A stretch of 64,000 bases of DNA from Exophiala sp. HKRS030 (GCA_023897205.1 JAHWDD010000006.1:2666001-2730000), one strand, 5' to 3'; positions 44,141-57,115 are shown, counted from the stretch's first letter. Made by a program: numbers and translations. The notes: generated by a model not told the origin, from the sequence alone.

Positions 44141-46215
44141 ATGTCGGAGAAGCACTCGAGACAATCTTCCACTGCTGGCGACTGGAGCGAGTCGGCTCGA
44201 AAAAGACTGCGCTCCAGCGCATCGGATGACCAGCAAAACTTCCCCCAAACCATCTTCATCGACGACGATCATGACTCGGACCATGACTCGGCTGCGGGCA
44301 AGGACTTTACAATCGTGTCCAACTCAAAGCATGCTCGACTCACCGTTGCTCCCTTCCTCGCCAAACACATCCCATCACAATATGCACCTCTCGGCAAACC
44401 CTCTCCCTTCCCTCCCACATTCAACACCAACAAAGACCCCAACACGAAATACTGCTATCGCCACAGACCGGATAAGCTGTGTCGGAGACAAGTAGATGAG
44501 CCTTCCATGGACAAGTTGCAGAAGGACCTCGAAACCCTAGCCCCCGAAGATCGACAAGGCATTGTCCAGGTCTGGTCCTTGTTCTCCGCTGCCCCTCGAG
44601 GTATCGAAATCTCATGTTACAGGGCATTTTGGCTCAATGCTGTTTCCCTCAGCTATCTTTTCTGTCCGCCAATGTTCGAGAGCTGATTCGCATCGACTTT
44701 TTATCCGCCCTCCCCTCTGAAGTCTCCTTCCGCATCCTAACCTTCCTTGATACCACATCTCTCTGCAAGGCCGCTCAGGTGTCCAGAAAATGGAGACAAC
44801 TGGCCGATGACGATGTGGTTTGGCATCGAATGTGCGAACAGCACATCGATCGAAAGTGTACCGAGTGTGGCTGGGGATTGCCGCTGCTGGAAAGGAAGCT
44901 ACTGCGTTCCTCAAAGCGTCAGATCGAGTTGCGTGCTGCAGGTATCGCTGCTGAAGGATTCCCACCTCTGGAGCAAGTGATTAGTGGAAATAGCACTGCC
45001 TGCTCCGCCACTTCGGACCATGATAACCAGAGCGATCTCACTGTTGTCGACCATACCACCGATGGCCATTTATCCTCGCTGACCATCAGGCGTCCAACAC
45101 TATCCACGAACGAAAGTGACTCTCGCCGTACTCGTCCCTGGAAAGACGTTTACAAGGATCGTTTCAAGGTCGGCACAAATTGGAAATACGGACGATGCAG
45201 TACCAAAATACTGAAAGGTCATTCCAATGGTGTCATGGCTCTTCAATTGTTGGATAATATCCTAGCAACTGGGTCTTACGATTCTACCATTAAGATCTGG
45301 AACATCGACACCGGACAAGAACTGCGCACTCTTCGTGGTCATACTATGGGTATCCGCTGCCTGCAGTTCGATGAAAACAAACTCATCAGTGGCAGTCTAG
45401 ACAAAACGTTGAAGGTTTGGAATTGGAAGACTGGTGAATGCATTTCCACCTACAACGGACATACCGAAGGCGTAATTGCCCTCCATTTCGACACAGACAT
45501 ACTAGTCTCGGGTTCCGTCGACCACACTGCAAGAGTGTGGAACTTCAGAGACAAGTCTGTCTTCACCCTCCGCGGACACAGTGATTGGGTGAACTCGGTT
45601 AAGATCGACTCTGCCTCTCGAACGGTGTTCACAGCCTCTGATGACTGCACCATCAAATTGTGGGATCTAGACAGCAAGAAATGCATTCATACCTTCGAAG
45701 GTCATGTCGGCCAAGTCCAATCGGTCTTGCCCCTCCCTGCCGAGTTTGAAGCCCAGGAAAGTGAGCCTGACGAAGATGATGACCAGCTATCAGACGCCGG
45801 AAGTTCGCGAAGCCAATCCACGAATGAGTCCACATACGGTGGCTTCAAAGTCATGACTTATAGGGATCGGCAGAAGACCCTTTTCGACTCTGCCCATCGC
45901 CGTCCGCAACCTCCTAGATACATGCTCACATCCGCCCTAGATTCTACGCTTCGACTGTGGGATGTACATTCTGGTCGTTGCATAAGGAAATTCTTTGGCC
46001 ACGTTGAAGGTGTTTGGGCTGTGGCTGCTGACACCCTCCGCATCGTCTCTGGCGCCGAAGACCGTATGGTCAAGGTCTGGGATCCCAGAACAGGCAAATG
46101 TGAGCGTACTTTCACCGGTCATGCTGGCCCGGTGACTTGCATTGACCTCAGTGACAGTCGGATGGTATCAGGCGGAGAAGATGGCGAGGTGCGTGTTTAC
46201 AATTTTGTGGCTTGA
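44141..46215 (+). CDS. sconB: F-box/WD40 sulfur-control protein SconB (Met30 orthologue), one frame break
   Basis: Substrate receptor of an SCF ubiquitin ligase that turns off sulfur-assimilation genes, by inactivating the MetR/Cys3/Met4-type activator when sulfur is plentiful. Intended length is about 691 residues. A conserved segment [20 protein letters not shown] precedes the F-box near 180-230 ([19 protein letters not shown], then [15 protein letters not shown]). Seven WD40 repeats span about 350-690; the fifth carries an acidic insert of about 70 residues ([12 protein letters not shown]). The frame breaks at 44592-44595 (C4, needs C5): upstream reads VWSLFSAAP and downstream [20 protein letters not shown], a continuous family match. 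No splice sites fit there. The start is ATG 44141. Confidence 0.9.
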
Positions 46216-47542
46216 TTACCATTCAGCTTGTGGTGCCTTTTTCCTTATCGTTCTTTCTATTTTATCGACGTTCTTTAGCGGGAGAAATTATGGGCTTGTG
46301 ATATTCAAATCATATTCGGATCAGGGCAGGAAAGGCGCATATCAAAAACAATCACGGCACTGTAACATTGATCGAAAGGACGGTGCTCTGGTTTCACTCA
46401 TGATATGAGTCCGCAATGGACTGCAACTCATTCGGTACTCGGTCGTTTTTCTGCGAAGTGAGCATACAGCCAGGCGATATGGTGTAGTCGGTTCAAAGAG
46501 GCTGCGATATCCGCGCCTCGATATCATAGTGTTTGTACTCAGCTGGTGGATGTCTCACGAGCAGTTTAGATATGATAAGGTAGACAAAAGGAACTCGGGT
46601 CCAGCGAGGATTAAGAGTGTGACGCCACCCTTGACGACCCATTTGCTTGAATCTATTGGTGGTATATGGAGTAGTTATCGTGGTTATCCAAGGCTTATCA
46701 AACATCAGTCTACTCAGTTCAAACCTCCGATCGACCAGGAGTCTAGGCCCCGTGCGTCATTGGATCTCGCTCGAAGTTTTTTTTTGAGCTTCGATCTCCA
46801 CGCCCTATACCCAACCAGTTTACTACCAACTAACCTAGTACGTCCCACTCTACTCCGTAGTTAGTTAGCGAATACATACGGACGCTATTCCCACTTGAAC
46901 AGCCCAGGCTGGTCTCGAGCGAGGCATTTTGCATCAACATGCACAACCAACCCTCCTTCCTGGGCCTCTCTAGCTTATTTACAGACTTAGTTATCTAGGC
47001 TTCAGAAGAAAAGAAAACAGACGGTGAAAACCCAGTCACAGACCTTTTTTTCTTCTTTTTTCCTCTTTTTCTCTTTTTCTCTTTGTTCCCCTCTGGAAAG
47101 AAGTGTCAAGTGCAGAGTAGCCAAGGTTCCACGGAATTACCCTTCTCCAATGCGATGCGATGCGATAAAGAGCGCTGCCCCGCGACCTGGGGTCACCAAC
47201 CGGCAACCAGTTAGCGAGTGTTAGCGTCTTTGGGCATACATGATACGGGTCTGGTATGCCCGTGGGGAAGATATCGGGATTCACCACATATGCCTGTGTT
47301 GATAATCGGGCTGGAGATGGCACAAATAGAGCAGATGTGCGAATTGCTGTTGTCCCGACAGACGCGCACACAAGCTTCACGTGTTGAATACAGATGGTAA
47401 GCCAGGTGAAAGGAACTCCATTCAAAAAGCAGGTAAGCCGGGTTCTACATACATACATAACGCGTTCTCTCTGGCCAGCATCATTCACGTTTGCCATAAT
47501 CTTCGTTCTTGTCGTCGGAGTAGAGTCAGGCTCCTCGCACGC
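46216..47542. other. Intergenic region between convergent sconB and MCM4
   Basis: 1.3 kb between stop codons. A pyrimidine tract (T-rich with CTTTTT units) lies at about 47041-47095. An open frame on - at 47036-47497 lacks an ATG start and family resemblance. No gene supported. Confidence 0.5.
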
Positions 47543-50500
47543 TCATACACCAGTGATTCTCCTGACCGTCCTCCGACCACCCTCGCCTATGATCTGCACT
47601 TTACCTTCTTGCTCCAACGACCTCAGGGCGTCTTGGAACTCGGCACCCTCGATCTCCACGGAGCTTCCCTCGCCGATTTTCCGATATAGATCAGACCACC
47701 GGACTGCGTTTCCGCTGCGAACGGCAGAATCGTCGTCAACAGCGGCGAGGACGGCGCGTTTGAGGTCTTCTTTGCGCCGTCGGTCCGAGGCGCTACCTCC
47801 TTCGGAAAGCAAGCCCATGTCGATGAGACCCGTGCGTGCATCGGTGGCAGATGCTTTGATCGCCGACTTGATTAGGCGCACTGCCTCGTCGACGTCAGAT
47901 TCCTCGACGATAGGCGAAAGCCGCATTTTTGCGTGTGCTTCTGACAATCGAATCATGGACTCGAGTTGACGAGTTGTAGCTGTGATGCGTCGATCTGAGG
48001 CTTGGATGGAGTTGCCGAGGGATCGCATCGCAACGTATGCGCTTGTGAGCGCCGCGGCTGCTGGTGGGGTGATACTGGGGTGGATGTTGGTGCGAGCATA
48101 GGAGATATAGGTAGTGAGGAATTCGATGGGCTGTGATAATGGTGTTAGTATGCGTTTGTAAGTTAGTTTCGTAAATGGGAAAGTGCTCTTACCAGAATCT
48201 CCTCTCGGGAAGCATTCTCTGGTGTATCTTCCAAATACATGCCCACCAAGTGTTTGGCGAGTCGTCGATCATTAACTTCATCGATTCTGTCCAGGACTAA
48301 GTAGACGAGATCGAATCTTGATAACAAAGTCGGTGGAAGGTCAATATTTTGTGGAACTGGTAGGTTGGGGTTATATTTGCTGCCGATGGGATTGGCGGAG
48401 GCGAGAATGCTCGTTCTGGCATTCAGTGTGGTGATGATGCCTGCTTTGGCAATTGAGACTGTCTGTTGTTCCATAACCTCGTGCAATACCGAGCGCGTCG
48501 ACTCATTCATTTTATCGAATTCATCGATACAACATACACCTCCATCTGAGAGAACAAGAGCACCTGATTCAAGTACAAGTTGCTTTGATTCCGGATCGCG
48601 AGTCACATATGCTGTCAAACCGACCGCCGAAGAGCCCTTTCCAGAAGTGTATACTCCCCGGGGTGCGATTTTGTGAACATATTGTAACAGTTGGGACTTC
48701 GATGTTGACGGATCACCGCAAAGCAGAACATTGATATCGCCTCGATATTTCGGACTCCCTCCTTTCTCGAAGGACTTGTTTGTGCCTCCGAAGAGCTGGA
48801 GAAGGATGCCTTTCTTGACATCGTCAAGTTCATAGATGCTCGGAGCAAGACTTCGAGATAGCAAATCGTATATATCCGTGCGAGCAGCAGTGCTTTTAAT
48901 CTTGGCTTCTTCCTCGGCAGTGATCTTTCGGATTTGTTCCGCATCACCAGCAACTTGTTCTGCGAGTTCTTGTTCTATCGTTGACGCATCGATGCCGACT
49001 TTTCGCTTGTCAACCTTCTGGACATGCAGAACATCAATGTACGTCTTGAAGAGTGCCCTGATGACACGTTGACGTGGGTTGACGCGAACAGCGTTGCTTC
49101 TGAAGATTCCAGTTACCTCAATGCGGTCACCTGCTTTGCACACATCGACCAGCTCATCATAACAACAAAGTGAAACGCTGTGTGGTGTTTGACCATCGGG
49201 GACAGAGTCAGGAGTTTCTTGAAGTTTGATAACTTGCTTATCAGCAAATACGCATCGGTTGTGAACTATTTGCATGCCATCTTTCGATTTGCAGGCAGGA
49301 CGCGGGCATTCAGTTGGTTCTGCGATTTTGCCGCGGTCGATTGTGACGTACATTGTATGGTCGCAAACACTACACTTGAAGAAAGCTTCTTTCATGTCAG
49401 GAATGACAGGTGTGGTTCGGATGACGAGACCTTTGATAGAGACGAGCTTATCAATATCGGCAGGATCAAGTTCGCGCATATTCACCGTCTTGTCCAAACC
49501 AAACACGGATATCTTCCAATTCCGAACTTCGGCCTCTTCAACAAGGTCAGGTATATCTTCTGCTTGATGACCCGGAGTTGGTGCTGGAGTTGATCCCAAA
49601 TCCGATTGAGGTAAGGGAGGCATTGAACTTCCGTTTCTGGCACGTGAGGCTGAAGTTGCCTGTGTTCGTTGCAGTTCTCGCATTTCTTTCTGAGCAAGTT
49701 CGACCATCACATCTTTTAGAGTTTGATCCATAAGAGGGATAATCTCCTGAGGATAGCCATGCAACTGATGCCAGAGCTTCAGTGTCGCAGGATAGGCTTT
49801 CAGATTTTTGGCGTCAAGGTTAAGGCTGCTAATGCCTGTTCTCCGCATGTTCTGTAGCATGTTGAAATATTCTTTCTCGTCTGGCGCTGTACCGAGAGCT
49901 CTGGTCTCTTCCTCAGTCGCACCATCAGCCCACAATCTATACTTTGCTGTGTAGTTGTAGAGAAAGCTCTTGAAAGCAGCAATTGAATCCACAATGGAAA
50001 TATTTGTACCCCAAATAACTCTTGTTGAATCTCCTCCCAAAACATCTGCCTCGGAAGTGTCTGGGTGGATGTTGGTGAAAGTGGCCTCGGAGGCGGGATC
50101 CAATCCGTCTCTTACTGGCATGCCATCTTCACCAACAAAAATCCTCCGTCGATGGGCAGGCGAGGGTGCAAAGGTATCTGAGTGAATATCGCCTCGCCTT
50201 GAGGAGACTCGAGGAGGTCCATCTTGACGCACGAAGAGTCCGCTACTGCTAGTTGGGACATCAGATACGAGGCGAGTCGAACTTCGACCCGGGCTAGAAC
50301 TTGGTTCGTAACGGACAGGAGACGATTCTACCCACAATCAGCAGAAGCACATTCATTTATGAAGCAAAACATACCTTCAATCTGGGGTGCTGTCGCCCGT
50401 GGTGTGGTTTCACGATCACCAGCATTAGAAGAATTTCGCGGTGGCGAGCTAATGATCATTCCATCACTGGCTAGATGAGAAGGCCCAGCTCTTGCCGGAC

Positions 50501-50666
50501 GCGCAGGCGAGGATTGAAAGAACAAGGGCGAAGATGATGGGACTGCGGCGCTTCGCGGGGATTGTCTGGAACCTTTTGGTGTCGATTGAGATTGTTGTGC
50601 GGGTGTTGATGATTGAGAATTGCGCGAGGAATGACCTCGTCGACGAGAGGATGGTGTGGACGACAT
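47543..50666 (-). CDS. MCM4: DNA replication licensing factor MCM4 (Cdc54)
   Basis: Subunit of the hexameric Mcm2-7 replicative helicase. Exons 50375-50666, 48193-50327 and 47543-48130 (introns 47 and 62 bases) encode 1,004 residues. The Ser/Pro/Arg-rich N-tail contains several SP/TP sites, the usual target of Cdk and Cdc7 in Mcm4. The OB domain has a zinc motif (CSVCDHTMYV, ECPRPACKSKDG). The AAA+ core has Walker A GDPSTSKSQLLQY near 633, Walker B CIDEFDKM and arginine finger SRFDLVYLVLD. The C-terminal winged-helix domain ends RRTVRRITGV. The Mcm4-type opening SSPVRYEPSSSPG spans the first splice junction. Two MluI boxes lie about 100-125 bases upstream of the ATG. Start is ATG 50666. Confidence 0.94.
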
Positions 50667-51463
50667 TTTGACTTGTTTCTCACGATGAGACAACAGTGAT
50701 ACCAACAGTCATTGCTATTTTGTGCAAGATGAAGACGCACCAAACTTTAGCATAAGGGGGCTGCGAGACGCGTTGCAGAACGCGACGCGTAAAGTGGTTT
50801 TAAGGTTTTCTTGGCGCGTGGGATGCAGATTGAACCTTGTGCAGACCGTTTCAGGCTTCCTCCAGGTCTTGTCAATTAGGCTCACAAAGGTTGTCTCTTA
50901 CTACAGTAGAATCGAGATTATAATGCCTCTGATTTCTGTTCAACTTGTGCAACATCGGATCCACGATATAAAAAGGGCCGTATCATTATTGCTGCAGTTA
51001 ATCTCTTGCCTGCTTGGACAATCTTTTATTTTTCTCCTCCATTTCACTCAAACCGGTTCTAAATCCTACAAGCATTATCTTCGCCGAGAAACCCTTTCAG
51101 AGCCATGATGATGCTTGTTCCAACCATGAATACTCGGCGTAAGAACTGGAAGCAATACTTAAGTTACGACACCTTTTGCTCAGAGAGAGGCTGATGAATG
51201 CGCTACCGTGTATATACAAGTCTATGAGCCATGGACCCGAACGCCAACCGTCTACGACCCCACGTCGTTTTACCGCAGATGCAGATTATGTTTGTTCCAA
51301 GGGACGTAAACTTGTGTGGCACCATGCCTACCGCTCGACCGTCAGATCTCGAAATATCGGACAGGACCAGATCCCCCGGATCACTTCAGTGTGCAGCCAT
51401 GTAACCATGCCTCACACAGCTTGCCAAAGGCTGCCTTCATTGCAGCCTAGCCGATAGGGAAAA
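50667..51463. other. Intergenic region between MCM4 promoter and MFS gene 3' end
   Basis: 797 bases; the MCM4-proximal part is its promoter with MCB elements (listed separately), the rest probably the 3' UTR of the transporter gene. No gene seen. Confidence 0.5.
50768..50790 (-). promoter_or_regulatory. Paired MluI cell-cycle boxes upstream of MCM4
   Basis: Two perfect palindromic ACGCGT sites at 50768-50773 and 50785-50790, 17 bases apart and about 100-125 bases before the MCM4 ATG. A TTGGCGCG E2F-like sequence lies about 20 bases further up (about 50810). ACGCGT is the binding site of the MBF (Mbp1-Swi6) factor that drives G1/S genes including MCMs in yeasts. Function here is inferred. Confidence 0.65.
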
Positions 51464-53570
51464 TCAATGAGCGAAGCGGAAATTCTTCAGTTTGTTTCCA
51501 GAATCCTTCGTAGTATCTAGGTAGTTCAATCGTTCCTGTGCGTAGAGTCAGTAAGGTACTAAACATGAGATCGGTACTTTGAAACATACCTCCTCCGTCA
51601 TAGCATCCCATTCTCTCGCTCTGGTTTTGTTGCGCCAGATGTAATACAATTTCGACAGCAGGTAGACGACAATATTCATGCAGCAGATGGCAATCAGTTC
51701 ACGGTTGCCTCGACGGTCTGTGCAAAAATATCAGTAACCAAGTTTCACAGGTGGCGCAATCGTACGTACACGTCGGAGCATCGTCCTCGCGATAGATATT
51801 CGAATATATTACTCGAGATAGCTGAACCATCATACTATGAAATGTCAGCATCAATGTCACCAATAAGACTGAGGTGATGGTTTTGTTGATAATGTCCAAC
51901 AATGAGATCATGGCACAAGGATGGGGTTCTGGAGACTGACTTGTAAAGAGCTGCCGATACAGCCCGGCTCCTAACAGAGTTGGAATTCGAGCTTGCCCAA
52001 CCAACATGCATTGCATGTGCTATTCTGTGGTAAGTGAAGTGGAAGAGTCATAGTGATCAGTGAGTCAACTTACGTGACGGGTATGATAAGAGGACTGAGA
52101 CAACAGCAAATTGAACCCAAGGCGAGGAATCGGATGGCAAGACCGCTAGAGCAACCAGATTGGGCAGGTACCAAATCTGAGTCAAGACGCCGAACAAGGC
52201 GCGCTCATCCCATCGTGTGGAGAAATAAGTCATCACACACATGGTGAGAGCACCCATGGCTTGTGCTGGGATGCTCAACAGGTTGGCATCGAAAGTACCG
52301 AATCCCAGGTTTCGCAGAGTCAGCGTGAGATACTGATCTGGTGGACCAGAAGGCATTTCCCAAATGAGACCAAAGATGTAGATCGGCCAGAGGTCAAAGT
52401 CGCAAAGTGACTTCCAGAGCAGTTTGAGATTGATGGCCTGACGATTATGCATGTCACCTTTGCTGGGATCATCTCGGAGAATGCGGTTGACCATGATCTT
52501 TTCTTGTCTTTCATTGAACCATCCTTTAGGCCGGTACCACGTTCGAGTTTGTGTCTAGAAGGCGGATGAGGGATGTTAGTCACTGTTTTCAAATCCAGAT
52601 TTTGGGATTGGGGTGCACTCACTGGTGATGCGACCATCGCAAACCACGACCAAATGCCAATGCTGAGCATAATGCAACCTTCGATGAGGAAAAGCCAACG
52701 CCATCCTTCACGACCATGCAAACCACGAAGACGAAGAATTCCGAAGGCCAATATTGGTGCCATGATATCCGTGATACGCCGGACAGTCCAGAAAAGTGCC
52801 AAGCGGAACGGGAGTTCATTCGATTTCCAGAAATAAGATATGTACAGGATGATATCGGGAATAAAGCCTCCTTGAAGCATCCCAAGTAATGCCCTTGTCG
52901 CTAAGAAGGTGCTGCGGCCAGTAAGAAAGAATTGTGAACCAGCCACAATACTCCAGGAGCACATGATGAAGGGTATCCATCGATCTGGACCCAGTTTCTT
53001 GCTTATCATCTGTGAAGGAAGTTCGGCACACAGGAACGATATTTGGAACACGGTATTACCAAGGTTGTAATCATTGGTAGTCATGCCTAGATCTGGTAGA
53101 AAGTTGTCGGTATTGGCCTGACTGAGGTTACCTCTACCCAAGTCAAGGCCGAAGAATGCGACACATGCCCAGAGTGTGACTTTCAGATCAAGTTGATTGA
53201 TCAAGGGAAGTTCCTCTCTCCAGGTCCAGCGCTCCTCTGGGTCGAAGCGGTGAAGGTTTTCGTACTTCGGATGTGGTTGAAAGTATTTGGCGGCAGCTGG
53301 ATCATCAAACACAGAGGGTTGGGTGGCGATACGGTCAAGCTCTGCGTCTGATCTTCTTTTGAACAACGTGGTCAGTGGAAGGATTGGATTATCTTGCTTT
53401 ACAAGATCACTCTGTTCCACTGCTTTCTCCTGGAGGGCTTCGAGATCTCTCTCATTAGCCGGATCTTTGGTGACAGAAGAACTAGTTCGAGCAGGGCGAA
53501 TTTCTGAAATGCCGGCATGTTGATCTGAGATCGTTGCGGAGGATCGCCGTCGCCTCTCCCTGAACACCAT
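51464..53570 (-). CDS. MFS transporter, allantoate permease/Dal5-Seo1 family
   Basis: Proton-coupled importer of an organic anion in the ACS family (allantoate, pantothenate and nicotinate permease group). Six exons: 52623-53570, 52074-52554, 51941-52019, 51770-51834, 51590-51717 and 51464-51535, giving 590 residues. A 130-residue charged N-tail, as in Seo1, precedes about 12 membrane helices. The first half has LGRGNLSQANTDNFLPDLGM, NTVFQISFLCAELPSQ and LLGMLQGGFIPD. The second half begins after exon 1 with TQTRTWYRPKGWFNERQEKI. The C-terminal exons give HVGWASSNSNSVRSRAVSAA, SRVIYSNIYREDDAPTYRRG and a tail typical of the family. The introns (68, 54, 106, 52 and 54 bases) all keep phase. The substrate cannot be told from sequence. 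Start ATG at 53570. Confidence 0.85.
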
Positions 53571-55217
53571 CCTGATTAGTTTAATGAGTAGGACTTGACT
53601 TTGATGGGATAAAATTCAATGTATCGTCGGCATCTCCCCTTCATATAACAATATCTTTGATCGTGGTTAGATCCTCGCATGAAAATCTCTGCATCTCGTC
53701 AGATCTCAAACACGGAAGAGTAACTCAAGCTCTTGGATTTCTCTTGGTCCATCTGGGCGAGAACAATTTGGACTGTCAATAGGATGAAACAGACATATTG
53801 ATCCCAGCTTCTCGCTTGGTACGGGCGAGAACCGTTCTTTCCGACGGGGAGATTTCGGGCCACGGGGCAGTTCCTCGCACAAGGCATTCACAATGATGGA
53901 CATATGGGCCGCTCCCCTCCTAGAAATTCTTTCTAATCGATCTGGTTTCACAGAGTTGGCTCTTGTTGCATGAGTATACCCAAGACCAGGCTTGTAAAGT
54001 GGAGGAGCGGAGCTGCGGTGGAGGTTATCATTGTTGAGCTTGCCATTCAACGTTATCATGACGTCGACAACAGGGGACCATTTTGACATCGACTACGATT
54101 GACACACTGCGGGATCATGGCGACGGATCTAGTAGTTAATTGTGTTCGCTGTATCAGCATGAATTCCATTGGACTCCAGTGAAAAGCTCTTTGAGTGACA
54201 TCAGAGCTTGGCGCAGATCTATACAATATCAGTCGAGGATATGGATGTTCATCTCAACGGCATCACAAAATCCATGCCTTCATGAACCTTGCGATGTCTC
54301 TTGGAACAGTGTTACCATTATGCTAAGAATTGCGTGATTTTTATGGAGTTCCTGGCCTCGAAATATGAGCAAGCCGAGAGGATCGGACGGCTTTGATGGA
54401 GTTCGAATGGGTTTGCTGAGACTCTGGGCAAGGCTCGGCCATCTCTAGGCATGAAAATGATCGTTGTGACTCCGCTCACTGCCCGCTGGAAACGTTCGAG
54501 ATACTGCTCTGTATTGTGTTCAGCAGAACGTAATTCGCACTCAGAGATTATGTACACCATGAATATCCGTCAGTACCTTGAATGATGTGCAACGATACCT
54601 GCGCAAGCTCTCATGACTGCGCTCAGGATGTGACAGAGATTCCTCAATGATTTGGAAGATTTATTCAAATGTTGTTTCGCGCCGGCTGCAGTGACGCCTA
54701 GAGGCATTGTTCCAGATTGCAGCATGACAAATCTAGCGTCGTATTGCCACCAACGCTGAGGCCGTAAGGTGGAAGTTGCGCTATATCAGTTGAAGCAAAT
54801 GCATCGATCCAAGCAACAATTAAGGTGCAGACAATGGTACCGTATGGACCTACATCCACAGCGCATCAAATTTCAAGCTCTCTGCATGCATTCTGAATGA
54901 CTGGCATGACGTGGATTGATACAACCGGATTGTCATGACCTAGCATCACCTTGGGTATGTGCCAGCGATCTGAGAATGAGATCTCTCAAGCCGACTATTC
55001 AATCCTGGTCCACGGCCGAGCGACATAAACGTTGACTTATTCCGGCGAACGGGTCTAGCTAGCAGTTCACGACTCTCGGTTCGCGGCGTACTCGAACATC
55101 AACGAGTTGAAAGCCGAGGTGAGAAAAACGTACCCTTATACGAAAAAACACAAAAACAAAATCAGGTTGGCAACGAAACAGCATCACAGTGGTGGCCCTG
55201 GATGGACCGTCTCGTGG
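53571..55217. other. Gene-poor region upstream of the MFS gene
   Basis: 1.6 kb with the transporter promoter and no convincing gene. An ATG-initiated 127-residue frame on - (53706-54089) has no recognisable features and is treated as spurious. No repeats of note. Confidence 0.45.
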
Positions 55218-55656
55218 CTATCGGCCTGGCAAGATCTCCGACCAAACATTTGAATATCCATCAGGGTTCCACATGTCGAAATCTTCCGGGATGACGAAAA
55301 ACATAGCGCAGGTACACGACCGAATCAATGGTCCAGTGCAAAAGAAGGGACCAGGTCTGATCACGTGTCGTTCGACTCCTGGGGTGAATCTACCCTCGAT
55401 TTGCATCTCGGTCACGTCTTGCATCGTTAGCCTCCAGACTCGGGAGTCAGCATCGTAGAGAAGCTGTAACAATTGATGCCCAACAGCCATCACACCAGTC
55501 TCGCTGAAAATAAATCAGCCCGTTCTGCGATTGTGAGATCAGTTCGTGTGGTGTCGAGGTTCAAGATCCTATTTGTCCCGGTGACAAGAAAGAAATGGTT
55601 TGCACGAGCTCGCGACGAGTTCTTGATTCTTACACCTCAGCTCGGGGGCCTGACAT
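55218..55656 (-). CDS. Tentative small spliced gene, unknown protein
   Basis: The main exon (55218-55503) encodes 95 residues with balanced, protein-like composition: VMAVGHQLLQLLYDADSRVW, RFTPGVERHVIRPGPFF, then EDFDMWNPDGYSNVWSEI. It is preceded by a classical acceptor (ctgatttattttcag). A short first exon (55634-55656, MSGPRAEV) with a gtaaga donor joins it in phase, giving 102 residues. Alternatives are a longer first exon from ATG 55874 using a gtgtaa donor (174 residues), or translation from ATG 55490 alone (90 residues). I recognise no family. It could equally be a decayed gene. Confidence 0.33.
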
Positions 55657-57115
55657 GGAAGGCGAGGAGGGTTTTTTCTCTGGATGAGCAGGGACAACGG
55701 CAAACAGGCGAGGTTGAGTTGCGAAATCCCTAGCGCTTCGTGTTGTCGGTTGCAGATCTCCCGAGGTGGGAGGGGCAGGAATGGTCGTGGGGACTCGGGG
55801 GGAGATGACACCAAGTCCTGTTTGCGAGAACCTGGAAATGATTGATTGGTTTCTTTGATCTTGGTCTTCAGCATGATTTGCGAGTTTGGTCGTCTTTCGA
55901 TCGAAGATGCCCTCCTTCGGCAGTCGGCTTTGACATGATGGTTGCGCGGGCGGCTGAGGTTGTAGGCGTTTTGGATATACGTCGCTCTGTGGATGTGTAG
56001 AGAGGGTTCGATAGAGTTAGATACTTTGGAAGCTGTGTGTTCACAATTAGGTCGATATCGTTTATTTCGACGAGGGTCCTGGTGTGGAAAAGAAATCCTC
56101 AGACGCTGTCATCATGCGGAGAGGGTTTGCGGATCATCTGGTTCCTTCCTGATTTCGAGACTTCAATTTTCACGGTAGATAGGTTCGCTCGCTCGCTACC
56201 TATTAGGCTATTACTAAGAAATTAGTTATTGCAGACGACTTGCCGAGTACAAGGGCTTGTGGCCTGCATCGCTGTATCGTTTGTCCACGCTGCCTACCTC
56301 TACCGGGTTACAGCATGGCAGCCATCGCGTGCGTACGCAATCGCCAGCCACAGAAGTACGGAGTACGGAGTAGGTTGTCAGCGTTGAAGGGTGGGGTCAC
56401 TCGCGGATTGGATCCCGATGTGCATACTCGACAAATTTCTGTTCCCTCGAGTGGGCTTATGTTGGCTAACGCGGGTACTTGAGGGTTTAGTCGTATTGTC
56501 CAGAAGAAAACATTCTCGGACTCGGAAGCAATGAAATTACAGTGGGAGAGATGAGCGCATAGGTCTACAAGTCTCAAGGGTCATGTCTAACGAGACGTGA
56601 TCTCGATGGAGATGATTGAATTTCTCTTTGAAGCGGTGAGCAGCATCCCTACTCCGTCTGTACCTTGAAGAAATGGGTCGGAGGGCAAAGGGACAAAACG
56701 AGGCGTTGACAGGCAGTGACTCAATATGCTCGTGAAACCCAAAGCGGATTGAAGGATTGATTCGGAAATGTTTTGTTCGGGGGTGGGGATGACAATTCTC
56801 GAACAGGTCATGCGGTGATCCAGGCCAGGAACAAGACGGGGGAAGTATGAAGACTTGTCATGGCATCGTCGGATTGTGGAAGTTCTGAAGGTGGAGGATC
56901 CGTGGAGTTGTGGAGTGGATGGTGGATGGTGGATGGCTCAGATTAAAAGGGCCGAGGTACCTCTTCGGCGAAAATTGGGTGCAAAGGTACGGAGACGGTG
57001 AGCAAGTTGTGGACTTGGGTCTGAGGAGCCCACCAATCCAACCACGGACCGAAATGCGGGCAAAAGGGCAAAGTGGATCGTCAGGCACCGACTCGGTTCC
57101 AGACCGACGATCCAG

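Noticed and set aside
11950..44595. Programmed ribosomal frameshifting as the cause of the six breaks
   Set aside because: The sites share no slippery sequence and lie in unrelated genes whose fungal relatives are uninterrupted as I know them. A plain one-base deletion at each explains them all.
47036..47497. 153-codon open frame on - between sconB and MCM4
   Set aside because: No ATG start, and the charged C-terminus comes from the T-rich tract read in reverse.
53706..54089. 127-codon ATG frame on - upstream of the MFS gene
   Set aside because: No domain, no splice extension, and composition like spacer. Kept out for lack of support.
55495..55503. A seventh frame break in the small - strand candidate gene
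   Set aside because: A longer intron ending at the strong tttcag acceptor removes the need for any base correction.
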